This document shows positions 61,742 to 64,000 of a DNA stretch of 64,000 nt, in pieces. Location of the stretch: positions 186,001 through 250,000 of the forward strand of contig BJUU01000003.1 of assembly GCA_007988785.1 (NCBI GenBank), given 5' to 3'. Under the pieces are notes generated by a model, which saw only the letters and a program-made list of their open reading frames with translations, ran no database searches and was not told where the DNA came from. A program made the position numbers and the translations under genes. Each line of letters starts with the position of its first letter. Position 1 is the stretch's first letter. Origin of the DNA: Agrococcus baldri. GTDB taxonomy: Bacteria; Actinomycetota; Actinomycetes; Actinomycetales; Microbacteriaceae.

Positions 61742-64000
61742 ATGGGCAAGAAGCTCGTCATCGTGGAGTCCCCGGCCAAGGGGAAGACGATCGAGCGGTA
61801 CCTGGGGGAGGGCTACCAGGTGCTGGCATCGGTCGGGCACATCCGCGACCTCGTGAGCCCGCGCGACCTGCCGGCCGAGCTCAAGAAGGGCTCCTACGGC
61901 AAGTTCGCCGTCGACGTCGACAACGGTTTCGCCCCCTACTACGTGGTGAGCGACGAGAAGAAGAAGACGGTCGCAGAGCTCAAGAAGGCCCTCAAGGATG
62001 CCGACGAGCTCATCCTCGCGACGGATGAGGACCGCGAGGGCGAGGCCATCGCGTGGCACCTGCTCGAGGTGCTGAAGCCCAAGGTGCCGGTGAAGCGGAT
62101 GGTGTTCCACGAGATCACCGAGGACGCGATCCAGCAGGCCAAGGACCAGATGCGCGAGCTCAACATGCCGCTCGTCGACGCGCAGGAGACGCGCCGGATC
62201 CTCGACCGCCTGTACGGCTACGAGGTCAGCCCGGTGCTGTGGCGCAAGGTTCGGCAGGGCCTCAGCGCCGGCCGCGTGCAGTCGCCCACCGCGCGCCTGA
62301 TCGTCGACCGTGAGCGCGAGCGCATGGCCTTCGTCGCCGCCGACTACTGGAGCCTCACGGCGCAGTTCGAGGCCGACTCGAGCCGCTTCGGCGCCCGACT
62401 CGTGCGCCTCGACGGCGCCAAGGTCGCCACCGGCTCCGACTTCGACGACCGCGGCCAGATCAAGGGCGTGCGCACGATCCTCGACGCTGCCGCCGCCGAG
62501 GCGCTCGCGAGCGAGCTCGAGCAGTCGGCCTTCGCCGTCTCCGGCGTCGAGTCGAAGCCCTACCGCCGCCGCCCCTCCGCGCCCTTCACCACCTCGACGC
62601 TGCAGCAGGAGGCCGGCCGCAAGCTGAAGCTCTCGGCCAAGCAGACGATGTCGGTCGCCCAGTCGCTCTACGAGCAGGGCTACATCACCTATATGCGCAC
62701 CGACTCGCCCGCGCTGTCGAAGCAGGCCATCGCGGCAGCGCGCTCGCAGGCGAGCGCCCTCTACGGCGCCGGCAGCATCCCGCAGGCCGCGCGCCACTAC
62801 GCCGGCAAGTCGAAGTCGGCGCAGGAGGCGCACGAGGCGATCCGCCCCTCCGGCGAGACCTTCCGCACCCCGAACGAGGTGCGCTCGTCGCTCACCCCGA
62901 ACGAGCAGCGGCTCTACGAGCTGATCTGGAAGCGCACGGTCGCGAGCCAGATGATCGACGCGACCGGTCAGACGGCGACCATCACCATCGCCTCCGCGAC
63001 GACCAGCCGCGGCGTCGCCGAGTTCACCGCATCCGGCACCGTCATCACCGAGCCGGGCTTCCTGCAGGCGTACGAGGAGTCGAAGGACCAGTCCCGCTAC
63101 GCGGACGAGACGGCGGATGCGTCGTCGGGCGAGTCGAGGCTGCCGGACGTCAAGGAGGGCGGCGCGGTCGAGCTCGCGGAGCTGGAGCGCAAGGAGCACG
63201 CCACCACCCCGCCGCCGCGCTACACCGAGGCGAGCCTCGTGAAGGCGCTCGAGGAGCTCGAGATCGGGCGCCCCTCGACCTACGCGTCGATCATCGACAC
63301 GATCGTGCGGCGCGGCTTCGTCACCCAGCGGGGCGGCGCGCTGGTGCCGAACTGGATCGCGTTCTCGACCATCAAGCTGCTCGAGGAGAACCTGGGCGAC
63401 TACGTCGACTACGACTTCACCGCGGCGATGCTCACGGATCTCGACCGCATCGCCGACGGCGAGCTCGACCGGGGGGACTGGCTGCAGCGCTTCTACTTCG
63501 GCAGCGAGCAGCACGCCGGCCTGCAGTCGACCGTCGCGAACCTGGGCGACATCGACGCCCGTGCGGTCAACTCGATCCCGGTCGCGGAAGGCGTCACGCT
63601 GCGCGTCGGCCAGTACGGCCCGTACCTCGAGGGGCAGGATGCCGATGGCGAGCTCAAGCGCGCCAACATCCCCGAGGACCTCACGCCCGACCAGCTCACG
63701 CCCGAGAAGGCGCAGGAGCTGTTCGCCGCGGAGCCCGTGCAGGATCGCGTGCTCGGGCAGCACCCCGAGACGGGGCTCGACGTGGTCGTCAAGAACGGCC
63801 GCTTCGGCCCGTACATCGAGGAGGCACTGCCGGTCGAGCTCGACGACGAGGGCAAGCCCGTGCCGCCCAAGAAGGGGAAGGCCGCGCCCAAGCCGCGCCG
63901 CGCATCCCTCTTCAAGAGCATGGAGCCGGAGTCGGTCGACCTGCCGACGGCGCTCAAGCTGCTGGGCCTGCCGCGCGTGGTGGGCGTCGACCCCGAGTCG
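61742..64000 (+). CDS. topA: DNA topoisomerase I (3' end outside window)
   Basis: The first 753 codons of a type IA topoisomerase, which relaxes negative supercoils. Toprim domain at the start (KLVIVESPAKGKTIERYLG and ATDEDREGEAIAWHL), DNA-gate region RVQSPTARLI, active-site tyrosine in YEQGYITYMRTDSPAL (near residue 317), and C-terminal repeats such as LRVGQYGPYLEGQDA and VVVKNGRFGPYIE. The start could be ATG 61742 or in-frame GTG 61736 or 61730. It runs through the window end. Its place after a tad-like cluster is usual in actinobacteria. Confidence 0.95.
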   Translation, partial: MGKKLVIVESPAKGKTIERYLGEGYQVLASVGHIRDLVSPRDLPAELKKGSYGKFAVDVDNGFAPYYVVSDEKKKTVAELKKALKDADELILATDEDREGEAIAWHLLEVLKPKVPVKRMVFHEITEDAIQQAKDQMRELNMPLVDAQETRRILDRLYGYEVSPVLWRKVRQGLSAGRVQSPTARLIVDRERERMAFVAADYWSLTAQFEADSSRFGARLVRLDGAKVATGSDFDDRGQIKGVRTILDAAAAEALASELEQSAFAVSGVESKPYRRRPSAPFTTSTLQQEAGRKLKLSAKQTMSVAQSLYEQGYITYMRTDSPALSKQAIAAARSQASALYGAGSIPQAARHYAGKSKSAQEAHEAIRPSGETFRTPNEVRSSLTPNEQRLYELIWKRTVASQMIDATGQTATITIASATTSRGVAEFTASGTVITEPGFLQAYEESKDQSRYADETADASSGESRLPDVKEGGAVELAELERKEHATTPPPRYTEASLVKALEELEIGRPSTYASIIDTIVRRGFVTQRGGALVPNWIAFSTIKLLEENLGDYVDYDFTAAMLTDLDRIADGELDRGDWLQRFYFGSEQHAGLQSTVANLGDIDARAVNSIPVAEGVTLRVGQYGPYLEGQDADGELKRANIPEDLTPDQLTPEKAQELFAAEPVQDRVLGQHPETGLDVVVKNGRFGPYIEEALPVELDDEGKPVPPKKGKAAPKPRRASLFKSMEPESVDLPTALKLLGLPRVVGVDPES

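Overview
The window is high-GC (about 70%) DNA from an actinobacterium, most likely a member of the Microbacteriaceae (an Agrococcus- or Leucobacter-like genus; this is a judgement from gene content and codon use, not a database match). Supporting signs are GTG starts, many leaderless genes with a TANNNT -10 box 6-8 nt before the start codon, a rplJ-rplL operon with an L10 leader, a Tad-type cluster beside topA with a probable 6C RNA, and SipW-type surface proteins.

Layout. 1-1.2 kb: L10 leader with an intrinsic attenuator, then rplJ-rplL. 1.2-4.4 kb: small genes and an ABC exporter. 4.4-9.8 kb: a ROK repressor and a three-gene monosaccharide ABC importer whose promoters share one sequence box. 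9.8-12.9 kb: an alkyltransferase-like protein and a cystathionine beta-synthase / gamma-lyase pair. 12.9-18.5 kb: a DeoR repressor divergent from galT-galK-galE, then an MFS transporter. 18.5-20.5 kb: two SRPBCC proteins and an ArsR repressor. 20.5-20.8 kb: two tandem 20-bp repeat arrays. 20.8-23.3 kb: amidohydrolase and MFS exporter. 23.3-29.6 kb: HerA-like ATPase and histidine kinase, facing an operon of a stand-alone receiver, a HEAT-repeat membrane protein and a processive family-2 glycosyltransferase. 29.7-30.2 kb: an internally deleted IS481-family element with a 15-bp target duplication abutting tRNA-Ser. 30.3-36.8 kb: secreted subtilase, then pta-ackA. 36.8-39.6 kb: a DUF2231/cytochrome b5 protein and a PrsW-like protein. 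39.6 kb: SRP RNA. 39.7-42.8 kb: SipW signal peptidase with surface proteins, one of them frameshifted. 43-48.4 kb: dnaX-recR and lysC-asd. 48.4-51.7 kb: a small stress-like protein, mqo, a LuxR-type regulator and tdk. 51.8-58.2 kb: tRNA-Pro, metallophosphoesterase, a class A PBP, DUF4177, a RidA-like protein and acs. 58.3-61.6 kb: 6C RNA and a tad-like pilus/secretion cluster. 61.7-64 kb: topA, cut by the window end.

How the genes work together. Sugar entry (ROK-regulated importer) and galactose use (Leloir genes under a DeoR repressor) feed central metabolism. Pta-AckA and Acs interconvert acetate and acetyl-CoA, and Mqo feeds electrons from malate to quinone. CBS and CGL move sulfur from homocysteine to cysteine. 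The envelope is represented by the PBP, subtilase, SipW/LPXTG locus, tad cluster and the glycosyltransferase operon. The least familiar parts are the receiver-HEAT-glycosyltransferase operon with its convergent kinase, the 20-bp arrays, and a dispersed palindromic repeat family, two copies of which lie inside the coding sequence of a Tad-cluster gene.
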